From: Ianthella basta
Lineage: Eukaryota > Porifera > Demospongiae > Verongiida > Ianthellidae
Direction of reading: 5' to 3'
DNA: 64,000 nucleotides
NCBI GenBank assembly: GCA_964019415.1
Contig: OZ025883.1
Span: 4,195,586 to 4,259,585 of the forward strand
The notes under the pieces are model-generated. The model was not told the origin of the DNA. It saw only the letters and a program-made list of their open reading frames with translations, and ran no database searches. Numbering within the stretch: position 1 is the stretch's first letter; the number at the start of each line of letters is the position of its first letter. A program made the position numbers and the translations under genes. Shown piece by piece: positions 12,831-23,034 of the stretch.

Positions 12831-13205
12831 ATTACACTACATGTTGACAAGGTGTACATAATGCTATACCTATAGTAGTAATTGACTTTGGATCTTTGAA
12901 CAACTATGCCCACCTTGTTTCACATGAATGACTATCTTGGTTTCAGCTCATTTGCCTTCCATTGTTAACTTGTCTTCAGATTGGCCGCGATTCTTATTTG
13001 ACAACTTGGTGCTAATTACTCACAAAGCACGTTTGTATATGTGAAGCCAACTAATGATTGCTTTCACACTGGTGTGAACATGCTTAAAAGTAATGGTCTG
13101 GATTTATGCGAACATGCTGTAATGAGTTACTTGCTGTGAAGCACTTGTTTGCATGTGGTGCCGCCCCCTAAACGGCTTGGTCTTTGTTTCAGTTTATTAG
13201 TGTAC

Positions 13206-14340
13206 TAGCAGGGCGTCCGCCTTCGGCGGGCTTCTGCTTCGGCGAGTCACACGACAGCGAGTTGGGCCCAGGGTGATTTGAAGAATCTGCGCTGTTAGCA
13301 ACGGAGGGCAGCTGCTATAACGACGGCCGAGTTTAATTCGATTGTGGGACAGCGAATCAATCCGTCCGATAACCAGAAGTCAATGAGCGATAATTAATAA
13401 AATGGCCGTCAGCCGCGAACGAAAACCGGAAATCAATGGATATCTCTTCAGGAACTGCAGGACGGGCGATTTCAACCCGTGTAGGACACTTCTGAGCCGC
13501 ACTTTATGATCCCTGAGAGTTTGGAGGCGTTCTGCTCCGTACATCTTGGGCCAAAAGCGAACAAACAAACAGACAAACGAACTGAATTATTGGGGCGAGC
13601 CTGAGCGAGCCCCTTCCCTTACGAGTAGTACGGTGGCTCTGTCTGTCTGGTACGTAGGTCCGTTTGGAACAAGGAGGGAAGTTTCTGCGTAATATTTTAG
13701 TCGGGATCTGCGGAACATTTTGCCCAGGGGCCTGCAGCGCGCATTAGGTGTAAGCGTATACACCGTTCAGTCCGTATGCCAATGGGATTTATACTAGCCA
13801 TTTTGCATGTTATAAGCATTGTGGTCTCACTATTATGCATATCATTATACCTGCACTGGGACCCAAGCCACACAATGGAGAGACAATACAATGTGAGTCG
13901 ACCTATTAGGCACTGCATGCTACAGCTATGGATCGCACCACGGGCAATTCTACCAACCGTAGACTGTCAGACTTGACCAAGGACAGAGAGGAGAGACTAC
14001 GCAGGAGGAGATAAAACGGGCGCGGCGTGCCTCAGAAACGCCAGAACAGACGGAAGAATGGTGCCGAGTGCGGAGAGAGCGCGACAGGGCCTGGCAGGCT
14101 GCCCAGAACACGGACGTCGCGAGAATTTCTCCTTAGGTCAGCGCACAGTGGAATACACGTACGAGGGTAGCTGCACAAGAGGAAACAGAACCAGGCAACA
14201 GAGGAAGGCAGCCAAGCTGACCCAGTTGGTAGAAGCAAGAGTGCACAGAAGAGACAGCACAAGAGAACAGTCTGCATGCTGTTTAATGCATGCATCACTT
14301 AAACAGTTACCGCGTGACGCTTCTTCAGGCTCGCCCGACA
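13206..14340. mobile_element. GC-rich Helitron-like remnant
   Basis: This GC- and CpG-rich island is unlike its AT-rich surroundings. It contains the hairpin GGGGCGAGCCTGAGCGAGCC near 13594 and a partial inverted copy (CAGGCTCGCCC) near 14327. Between 13930 and 14150, plus strand, two frames joined by a frameshift encode an Arg/Glu-rich stretch of the RLSDLTKDREERLRRRR and EEWCRVRRERDRAWQAAQ kind. I associate this with the N-terminal charged repeats of metazoan Helitron proteins. No Rep or helicase motif is present. The family call is inference; a chimaera of two elements is possible (boundary near 13590). Confidence 0.4.
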
Positions 14341-14751
14341 ATGCTTTGCATTCACTAGTATACATAGATACATGTATTTGTCTGAATAGAGAGCCCAGCC
14401 TTTATTTCTTAAAAGAATTTTCATCCTCCCTCGCCTGGGACAGACTTCTATTTAGGAACTGGTGCTAAAGTACCTGAACCCTAACCACGTTTCTTATATA
14501 GGTATGCATGTAACATATATACAGCATCTGTTGTTGATGCCACACATGGCTGCCCGTTGAATGCTATGACCATTCTGTCACAGCCATGAAAGATGGCCAA
14601 TTCATATTAGTCTTGGGTGCCATGTCTGTTTTTGATCTGCATTATGCTGTCCAGTGGCCAGTCCAGTGGCCATGGAATAGCCTGTGCTATATGTATGTGC
14701 TTGGCTGTTGCCACAGCATCGCAAACAATACCTAAATGTGTGCTGCTGCTG

Positions 14752-14753
<2 letters not shown>

Positions 14754-14826
<73 letters not shown>

Positions 14827-14907
14827 CATCTGTGTGCATGCATGTGCGCGTGCATGTGTGTGTATGTGCGTGTGTGTGTATATGTGTGTGTATGCGTGTG
14901 TGTGTCT
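14754..14907. repeat. (TG)n compound microsatellite
   Basis: Pure TG to about 14822, then TG interspersed with CA, CG and TA steps. The right flank to about 15020 is paralogous to 6861-7060 (shared AGATCCCCTTGTA and CCAACCAGCCCA landmarks). Confidence 0.95.
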
Positions 14908-15228
14908 ACAACCACCTCTGTATGTCACGCACGAAGATCCCCTTGTATCACCAACCAGCCCAGACACACATGCTATTCCCATACCTGCTACACCATGCAG
15001 TCACATGCATGCAGCGAATGTTAATGATCTGGGTTTTGCATGGACTGGCTGGCCCTCCTCTTTGCATGGACCGGCCCTCCTCCTGGTTCCTACGTTTTTT
15101 CTGCCAGGTGGTTTGCCATGCCCTTCAGAGACACACTGCACCATCCCTACATCTGCCCTTGTTTTTGGAGGAAACATTTTTACACACCCTTGTTGCTAGA
15201 TGTGTGTGTCTGAATAGAGGCCTGGACT

Positions 15229-16480
15229 TCTATTTGTTTCCAAGGAGTTTTGACCCAGCCATCCATTCTGCGTAGGGAATTCTCTCTCATGCAAGTCTTC
15301 TAGCCAGTCCAGCCTGGTGCATCATTTGCCAGTGGTGCATTAAAATGGCCGTTGTCTTTTATACTCTAACTAATAGACTAACTAAATTGTATTGTCTAAT
15401 TGTCACGGAGGAATCATTTAGCCAATACGTTAGGTAAGTAGGAGGTCTATGGGTACCTCTCAGTCTTTATTGAACAACAGATATAACATTGTTCTACTGA
15501 ACCTTGTACAGATATGAAAATACCAGCAGCAAGTGATTGCACAGCACCACAGTCCTGGCAGTTTAATTACTTATTGTGCCATGTGGAGTCCATTCCATAT
15601 ACATACAGTATGAGTGCCATTCCATTGGGAAAATATATCATACTCTGTCAGCTAGAGAGTAATAGATGATTATTCTATTACCGATCTTCACTAGCCAAAT
15701 CAGTAGAATAATCTGCCAAAGGTTTCAACAACCATGCAGTTGTCTTCATCAGTGACTATAGTACAAAACAGAAGATGAATATTCACTACAATGTGGGGGA
15801 AAGATGGAGATGCAGAGTGTGAGTGACTGCAAAATGGCAGATAGTGAGTAAACTGTCATGACAGATGAAAGGAACAGATGACAGGTGACAAGTAAATCTA
15901 AAAGGGTATTTGGACAGAAATAAGTGAGGCATGCAAGTAAAGCCGAGTTGTATAACAGTGAAATAATGAATTGTAAACTGAGGGTGATGTGCCATCGTTT
16001 CTGTTCAAAGTGTGAGACTGTGATCTAATGTGAATTGATTCTGAAGTGAGTCTCTGGTGTAGACGGGAGTAATAGATGGACTGTGGTTCCCTACAGCATG
16101 TACCTTTGGGCAGTCCATGATGCATTCCTATTCCCATTTCTTGGAATATGGCTTCTGCTGAGTCATACCATCCATACATGTTTCAACAAGAATAGGAGTG
16201 TTACAATGGACGACCATTGTGAGATGTAGCCATGTATAGAATGTGGACTTAAATTTTCCGATGTAGTTTCTAACCATCTCTAAAGCATTCAGTGATTCTC
16301 TGAGCAGAACAACACTCCACGTCACAAGCATGGAGACTTGTGACATTTCTGGATTGTTAGAGTATATATAAACCGTGGCTTCTTCTGTGAAGGAGCTCTA
16401 GTGTCAGCATGCTCAGATAATGTAGATACTATGACACAACTCGTCACAATTCAACTGACATTTATACCATCATTCTAAAC
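15229..16480. repeat. Repeat family R, copy 3
   Basis: Nearly identical to copy 2 over its first 790 bp and to copy 4 (25228-26590) over its full length, including the downstream part after the TTCTGTTCAAAGTGTG landmark. The LTR retrotransposon inserted just beyond it at 16493. Confidence 0.7.
15715..15756 (-). ncRNA. Hammerhead-like ribozyme core, copy R3
   Basis: Same arrangement as copy R2 on the minus strand: CTGATGA, stem II, GAAAC, then CTTTGGC. The cleavage-site side is altered as in R2. Confidence 0.45.
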
Positions 16481-16492
16481 AAATGTGTACTT

Positions 16493-16830
16493 TGTGATAA
16501 AGCGTTCGAATGTTTTACGGGAGACTCCGCCGTACGGAGAGACGTTCGAACACTGGACAGGACTGGAACAATAATTAGGCACACACTGCGGCCAACAACA
16601 AGAGATACAACTCACTGACAAACTCTATATCTTCCAACAACCACCAAATCAAAAAGTACAGCTGCACACAAAAAAACATCCTATGCATAATCAATAATAC
16701 AGGTCAGCATAATCAATAACTAACGGATACAGTACACGTACACAAACCACAACATACCCAGCTAATCACACAACAACAGGTAAGACAATATTATGATCAA
16801 GCTTCATTGTACAATCATGTGTCCATCACA
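16493..16830 (-). repeat. 3' LTR of the Gmr1-like element
   Basis: 338 bp with TG...CA termini and short inverted ends (TGTGAT/ATCACA). It contains an inverted repeat around CTCCGCCGTACGGAG. The same sequence, split by an insertion, occurs at 21240-22425. Just inside it, at 16831-16846, is the purine-rich plus-strand primer on the element strand (GAGAAGGGGGGAGGGG). Confidence 0.92.
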
Positions 16831-19800
16831 CCCCTCCCCCCTTCTCCTGAGGCAAACTTGTTTGTCTCTAGCCTGGAGAGGGCGTCGCCATTACCGTTCT
16901 TGCCACCAGCACGGTGCTGGACAACGAAGTCATACGGTTGAAGGGCTAGACTCCAGCGAGTCAATCGCGAGTTATTCTCCTTCAATCGGTCAAGCCACTC
17001 AAGAGCTCGGTGATCAGTCTAGATAGTGAACTGTCTACCTAACAAGTAAACACGGAATGCATGGGTGGCTAGCTTGATAGCTAAGCACTCCTTTTCAACT
17101 GTTGAGTATCTCTGTTCTCTGGGTAGCAGCTTTCTGCTAAAATAAGCAACTGGATGATCGTCTCCGTTCTCATCTTCTTGGCTCAGAACAGCTCCTACCC
17201 AAAATCAGAGGCATCAGTTTGCAGTATGAATGGTTTCTGAAAATCAGGACTTCTCAGAACAGGTGATGAAGACAGCAAAAACTTCAGCCGTTGGAATGCC
17301 CGATCACATTTCATGGTCCACGTCACTCGATTCGGGGCTGACTTTCTTGTCAGGTCTGTCAAGGCCACAGCTACAGAAGCATAGTTAGGGATGAACTTTC
17401 GATAATAACCGGTGAGACCGAGAAACGCTCGTATCTGCTTTTTGGTCTTGGGAACAGCGAAGCACTGAACAGCGTCCACTTTGCTTAGTTCCGGTCGCAC
17501 CATCCCATTGCCTACAACATGGCCTAGATAACCACATTCCCTCATTCCAAACTGACATTTTGTTGGTTTGGCGGTCAGCCCGGCTGCATGAAGGCGCACC
17601 AAGATGAACTGGATGTGCTGCAGATGTTTCTCCCATGTGTTGCTATGGATGATCAGATCATCCAAGTAAGCTGCTGCAAAAGCATCACATCCATCTACCA
17701 GTCTGTCCATCATGCGTTGGAAAGTCGCTGGAGCACCTTGCAAACCAAAAGGCATTACCTTGAACTGATAGAGTCCAAACGGCATTGTGAAGGCTGTCTT
17801 GTGGCGGTCGGCTTCTGCAACTGGCACCTGCCAGTAGCCACATGTCAGGTCCAATGTGGTGATAAACTTAGACCCTCCCAGCCTGTCTATCAGTTCATCT
17901 ATCCTTGGCATAGGGTAGGCATCTGATTGGGAAACCCCATTTAGCCTCCTGTAGTCTACACACAACCTGAGGGATCCATCCTTCTTGGGTACAAGAACGA
18001 TTGGCGCAGCCCAATCGCTGTTGGAGGGCTCAATTATTCCATCTGCCAACATTTCTTGCAGCTCTTCCTGGACCCTCTTGCGATAGGCCTGTGGCAATCT
18101 GTACGGAGGTAACCGCACTGGGTTTTCTGCTGCTGTCTCGATTCGGTGCTCAACCAACTCAGTCTTACCAGGGCGGTCCTTCAGCACATCTGCAAACTCT
18201 TCAAACAACGCTTGTAGTTGTTCATGCTGAGCTTTGTCCAGTTCCTTGCCCATAGTCGGTTGGCCATGTGGACATTCATTCCACACCGGAATGTCATCAT
18301 CCTGACCTTCTCTGGATACCTCTTCAGTCCAGCAGTTGTCGAATACCTTAGGCATATGGAACTCCCGTAACATGTTGATATGGAAGATTCTCTTTCTCTT
18401 CCTACGGTCATGCATATCAACCATGTAGTTCACTTTGCTAACCTTCTGCAGCACCAGATATGGCCCCTGCCATTGTGCGAGCAGTTTGTTCGTAGACGTT
18501 GGCAGCAACACAAGTACCTGGTCTCCTGGGTGAAGCTCTCGATCACGTGCAGTCTGGTCGTACCATCTTTTTTGCTTGTCCTGTGCTCTGGACAAGTTCT
18601 GGTGCACAAGTTCAGACATACTTCTCAGCCTTTCTCTGGTCAGGAGAATATGGGATACAACGCTTTCGTTACTCTGTTGACTGGCTTCCCATGATTCTCT
18701 TAGCACATCCAGGGGACTTCGTACATTCCGGCCATATAACAGCTCAAAAGGGGAAAACCCTGTTGACGTCTGGGGTACCTCTCTGTATGCAAACAGGACA
18801 TACGGGAGTAACTTATCCCAGTCCTTTCCATCGCTGGTTGCAGTTTTGCGGAGCATTGTCTTGAGTGTTTGGTTAAAGCGCTCCACAATGCCATCCGTCT
18901 GGGGATGATAGGGGCTTGTGCGAATAGGATGGACATGCAAGAGTCGATACAGCTCAGTCAGCAGCTGTGATGTGAAATTACTCCCTTGGTCGGTCAGAAT
19001 CTCTTGCAGCACTCCGACCCTCAAGAAAACCTTAATCAACTCTTCTGCAACATGTTCGGCATCAATGCTGCGCAATGCAATCGCCTCCGGGTAGCGGGTT
19101 GCATAGTCGCAAATCACCAACACATAGCGGTTCCCAGACCTGCTCCGTGGAAGCGGCCCCACAATATCCATTGCAATCTTCTGGAATGGTTCGGTAATAA
19201 TGGGTAACGGAACAAGAGGTGCCTTCTGCACATCCCGCTTAGTGGACTTCTGGCATTGCTCACAACCTCGGCAGAACTCAGCAACATCTTTAAACAGAGT
19301 AGGCCAGTAGAACCTCCTCAGGATCCTCTGGCTGGTCTTAGTTCTGCCCATGTGCCCAGCAAGTGGAATTTCATGTGCTATCTCCAGCACTGCCTTCCTG
19401 CACCTCTTCGGTAGAACCAATTGCTCTACTCCCATTTCTTCATCACAACCTGGTGGCACCCACCTCCTGTATATCAGCCCATCTCGTTTGAAGAAGCCAA
19501 TACCAGCTGTGCAGGGATGTCCCTCGGCAGCCTGGCGCACAGCTGCTAAAGTGTCGTCATCTCTCTGAAGCTCCATCAGTTGAGTGGCTGATAGCTCAAG
19601 CTCATGTTTGGAAACGTGTGCAGATGCAAACTCCCTACGAATCACTCGTTTCTGCCTCCTTGTCAGCGGAGCCCTCTCGCGTGATCGCCCCGGCACAAAG
19701 AGATCATTGGCAAACTCACTCCCAATAGGCTCTACTAGCTCCTCCACTGGGTTTGGCTGCACCCCCGATGCCAGCTCCTTGTACTGTCTTGCTACCTCCT

Positions 19801-20584
19801 CTTCGTGCTGCTGTTGGGCTCGTGCACGGGTTACAACAACCATGGCATCTTCTGCCAGTCGTTCTGGTGGTTCTCCACCCAGCAACTGATAGAACTCTGG
19901 AACATCTGTTCCCAGTAGCACTGCTACAGGTAGCGACTCTGACACGGCAGCCTCAACATGGATGGATAGGCCATCCACCTCCAGCTCGACCTCCACGAGT
20001 GGATACAGAACGGTGTCACCATGGGCACACCTGACAGTCACGACATCGCCCTCCAGGATCTTACACTGAGGCACTAGGTCCTGTCTCACCATGGTCCTCA
20101 AGCATCCTGTATCGAGAAGGACCTTCTCAACTGATTGTCCTTCTACCCAACCGCTTCTGTATACTTCTGACTTGGGCCTTACACCAAGTCCTCGGCCATG
20201 TGCCCTCTTCTCAACTCCACAGTACAATACTGCAGCAGGGCACCTCGTTGCAATGTGGCCCTTCTGATGGCAGTTGTAACACTCCACTTCCTTACCTTGT
20301 CTCTGGGAAGGGCTGGTAACTGCCGGCTTGCCACCATTCTTGTCCCCCTTATGACAATCTCGAGCTAGGTGTCTAACGACATGGCACGTGTGACATCGCC
20401 TCCGATCAATAGGCTCCTGCCCCCGGCTGGCTCCACGGTTTGGCGTTGTTCTGGTCCCCCCCCTTCCGTGCTTGCACATAATCTTCAGCAAGCTGACCTG
20501 CCTCTGCCGTCGTCTTTGGCTTGCGCTCGCGGACCCACACCCTGACCTCTTCGGACACTGTGTTAAGCAGCTGCTCCGTAGCAA
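16815..20584 (-). CDS. Retrotransposon pol: zinc knuckles, protease, integrase, RT, RNase H (3' end disrupted)
   Basis: Long open frame from 20584 to 17195. In order it has CCHC-type knuckles at residues 64-77 and 102-115, an aspartic protease DTG at 158-160, an HHCC zinc domain (H404, H411, C441, C444 region), and an integrase core with D473, D532 and E568 (35 residues between the last two). These are followed by a GPY motif at 707-709, an RT with YLDDL at 973-977 and the start of RNase H at LQTDASDFG. RNase H continues to the 3' LTR but is broken by a one-base shift near 17195 and an in-frame TAG at 17019-17021. Integrase precedes RT, the Gmr1-type order. The frame relative to gag is offset by one base at a G8 run near 20456-20463, so gag and pol may once have been continuous. 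No usual ATG is present. Confidence 0.9.
16831..16846 (-). other. Polypurine tract
   Basis: The element strand reads GAGAAGGGGGGAGGGG directly abutting the 3' LTR, the expected position of the plus-strand primer. Confidence 0.8.
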
Positions 20585-21149
20585 TCATTTCTAACACATC
20601 CTGCTTTGTCTTACACTCTTTGGTCCATTTCTGAGTCAGTTCCATGGTGCGCGTTGCCAACTCACGGTAAGTTTCTTCTCCCTTCTTCGCGGATGCTCGC
20701 AGGCGCTGGCGGTACGCTTTCTCATTGATGTCGTAACGTCTCAAAATGGCGTCCTTAACCGCATCATAGTCGCCCGACCGCTCAGCTTCCATCGCTGCAA
20801 AGGCCCTCTGTGCTTTACCTGTGAGTTGCGGAGCTAACATGTATGACCAGCGACTCTTATCCACTTCATAGGCAGTCATCGTCCGCTCAAAGACGGTGAT
20901 GTACGCTTCAATGTCGTCCTGTTCCGCGAGCTTCGTCAGCTTCGGCAAGGCCGCCACGTCAGCTTTAGGCTCCGGCACCGGTCGCCGCGACTCCTCAACC
21001 AGACGGCGCATCAGCTCCATTTGCTCTTCGTGCCTGCGCCGGTCCTCTGCGTGCTCCCGCTCCAGCCGCTGTCTGTCTTCCACTAAGACTTTCAACATCT
21101 CCGACAAACCGACTGACGCCGACTTCTCTCCCGAGTCTCCCTCAGCCAT
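20406..21149 (-). CDS. Retrotransposon gag
   Basis: ATG at 21149; 247 residues. It has an acidic, Glu/Arg-rich coiled N-terminus followed by a gag-like core with LPKLTKLAEQDDIEAYITVF, LTGKAQRAFAAM and a YRQRLRASAKKGEE segment, as in Ty3-type retrotransposon capsids. Zinc knuckles are absent from this frame and appear at the start of the overlapping pol frame. The stop at 20406 lies in the overlap. It probably forms capsid particles around the element's RNA. Confidence 0.85.
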   Translation of the reverse strand: MAEGDSGEKSASVGLSEMLKVLVEDRQRLEREHAEDRRRHEEQMELMRRLVEESRRPVPEPKADVAALPKLTKLAEQDDIEAYITVFERTMTAYEVDKSRWSYMLAPQLTGKAQRAFAAMEAERSGDYDAVKDAILRRYDINEKAYRQRLRASAKKGEETYRELATRTMELTQKWTKECKTKQDVLEMIATEQLLNTVSEEVRVWVRERKPKTTAEAGQLAEDYVQARKGGDQNNAKPWSQPGAGAY

Positions 21150-21222
21150 ACTCACTCGGTAAGACTTACCAGAACGTGTGCACATGCGAGTCCCGACAAA
21201 TACTGCTGTCCGCCGGTCGATC

Positions 21223-21240
21223 CCTCTTCTGACACCAAAT
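21223..21240 (-). other. Primer-binding site candidate
   Basis: On the element strand the sequence just inside the 5' LTR reads TTTGGTGTCAGAAGAGGG, starting within three bases of the LTR end. TGGTGTCAG... is a typical primer-binding start complementary to a tRNA 3' CCA end; tRNA-Leu is my best guess for the primer. Confidence 0.65.
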
Positions 21241-22147
21241 GTGATAAAGCGTTCGAATGTTTTACGGGAGACTCCGCCGTACGGAGAGACGTTCGAACAC
21301 TGGACAGGACTGGAACAATAATTAGGCACACACTGCGGCCAACAACAAGAGATACAACTCACTGACAAACTCTATATCCTCCAACAACCACCAAATCAAC
21401 AAGTATTTCGAGTTAAAAAAAACTCGTGGGGCGCCGGGACGCCCCTGAACTCGAACTACTTGCTAACAACTTCCCTGTGTATGTTCAATAGTTCAGATAG
21501 TTGGGTATGCAGCATTGCTGCTGGTGTGAAAGATACATCACAATGCCATAGACTGGGGTTGCAAGAGTTTCAAGTCTCCAGACCAGGAAGTCATCCAGTG
21601 AAAGCACCCCTACCAAACTGTCAAAATGCTTTGCTGATGCTTTTTGATCTACATAACATTTTGAATGAGTATGTACATGTTGCTTTGTGCCTGGAGGAGG
21701 AGTGTGCTGGGTAAAAAGGCTACCCTAACTGGTAATGCCATGATTCGATATGTCTCACATTGGCCAACGGGTCGTTCGACTTCTGTTGTATTTGGGGCTG
21801 TACCTCGCAGAAGAAGAGTTAGATAAGCTTTCTAATACAATACTATTACTTAAACATGTTCTAGAAAGACTTTTCGTTCCTTAGGTACACGGCGAAGTGC
21901 GAAGAAAGATGATTATGAGCCTAGCAAACAGAGAGCATCGAGCGCGGCCATTTTACAATGTCCGTCAGTGATAATTGGAGCCGTATCTCGCAGAAGAGTC
22001 TTTCGTTAGGCTTTTTACGAGTATCATTCTATCAACACATCTTCCTGAACACATTTCGTTCGATTGAGAGACGGCGAAACGACATTAGAGATGATTTTAA
22101 GCTTTGTAAAGATTGACGTGAGTGCCGCCATTTGCAAAATGACAGAA

Positions 22148-22178
<31 letters not shown>

Positions 22179-22425
22179 TATATACGAACATGAAGCCATA
22201 CGAATACCTAAATCTGAAAACAATATAGGGGCGCCTTCGGCGCCCCAAAAAGTACAGCTGCACACAAAAAACATCCCATGCATAATCAATAATACAGGTC
22301 AGCATAATCAATAACTAACGGATACAGTACACGTACACAAACCACAACATACCCAGCTAATCACACAACAACAGGTAAGACAATATTATGATCAAGCTTC
22401 ATTGTACAATCATGTGTCCATCACA
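21240..22425 (-). repeat. 5' LTR of the Gmr1-like element, interrupted
   Basis: Homologous to 16493-16830 but split by an 840-bp insertion at 21406-22245. The outer end meets the ACTT target duplication at 22426-22429. Confidence 0.92.
21406..22245. mobile_element. Insertion nested in the 5' LTR
   Basis: 840 bp absent from the other LTR and flanked by near-identical 9-bp direct repeats, CAACAAGTA at 21397-21405 and CAAAAAGTA at 22246-22254. Both ends carry GC-rich palindromes (GGGGCGCCGGGACGCCCC left, GGGGCGCCTTCGGCGCCCC right) that form an inverted pair. It contains a (TA)n stretch near 22150-22183 and no coding capacity. A non-autonomous DNA transposon with a 9-bp target duplication is the best reading. 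Confidence 0.65.
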
Positions 22426-23034
22426 ACTTGAACTCCTCTTCTGCATTTAATTAAGTTGAACATCCCACTGTTAGTCTCTCTGCCAAGTGAATGTTGACAG
22501 ACAAGAACTGAATTTCTAAGGGTATCTGCGCAGCATGTCTTAAAGGCATTACTTCTACCCTTTGAGAGACTCTACACATTCCCCTTGTATAGCCATTTTT
22601 CTATTTATGCGTTCCCTACCTACCTTACTGTGCCATGATCCTTAGATCACTTCACATGATGGTTAAACATGCAAGGGAAACCTGATCACAGTCAGTTTGT
22701 GGGGAGTGGTATACTGCTGAGTGGCCCAACTGTACAGCTGTGATATGAATTCTTTCCACATTGATGTGGCTGATAGTTGACTCTGCAGGAAGTTGCACAT
22801 TAGTTCCTAACCACTGAAACATTGTGATGAGTTCATTTCAAATATTAAGTCTCTATAGGTGTTCCCGTTCAGCAGACCTATTACCAGGATGTTGATGGTG
22901 TAGTAGATTACATGCATGCTGCAGGCCCTGTAGCAAGGTGTCAGCTGTAAGGTAGCAAGTGCTGACATGACGCAAGGCTAACTTGTGATGGATCTGTGTA
23001 ACCCACAATGGATATTGAATAGTGAGAGCATTGT

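Larger units (their letters stand above)
16493..22425 (-). mobile_element. Gmr1-like Ty3-type LTR retrotransposon (PR-INT-RT-RH order)
   Basis: A complete element on the minus strand, bounded by LTRs at 16493-16830 and 21240-22425. The LTRs begin TGTGAT and end ATCACA, and a 4-bp target duplication ACTT flanks the element. It encodes gag (20406-21149) and pol (16815-20584). Pol places integrase before reverse transcriptase, the reverse of ordinary Ty3/gypsy. That order is known from the Gmr1 group, originally described from cod and other deuterostomes. The two LTRs differ by only about four positions outside an 840-bp insertion in the right LTR, so the insertion into this locus is recent. The tail of pol is disrupted. 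Confidence 0.9.

Noticed and set aside
14058-14468. 136-residue frame as a host gene
   Set aside because: It lies in the Helitron-like remnant, and a neighbouring frame continues the charged repeat, so this is element debris.
17385-20034. Open frames opposite or within pol on other frames
   Set aside because: Shadows of the long pol frame; no independent motifs.
20896-21162. Ser/Arg-rich plus-strand frame
   Set aside because: Antisense shadow of the Glu/Arg-rich gag N-terminus.
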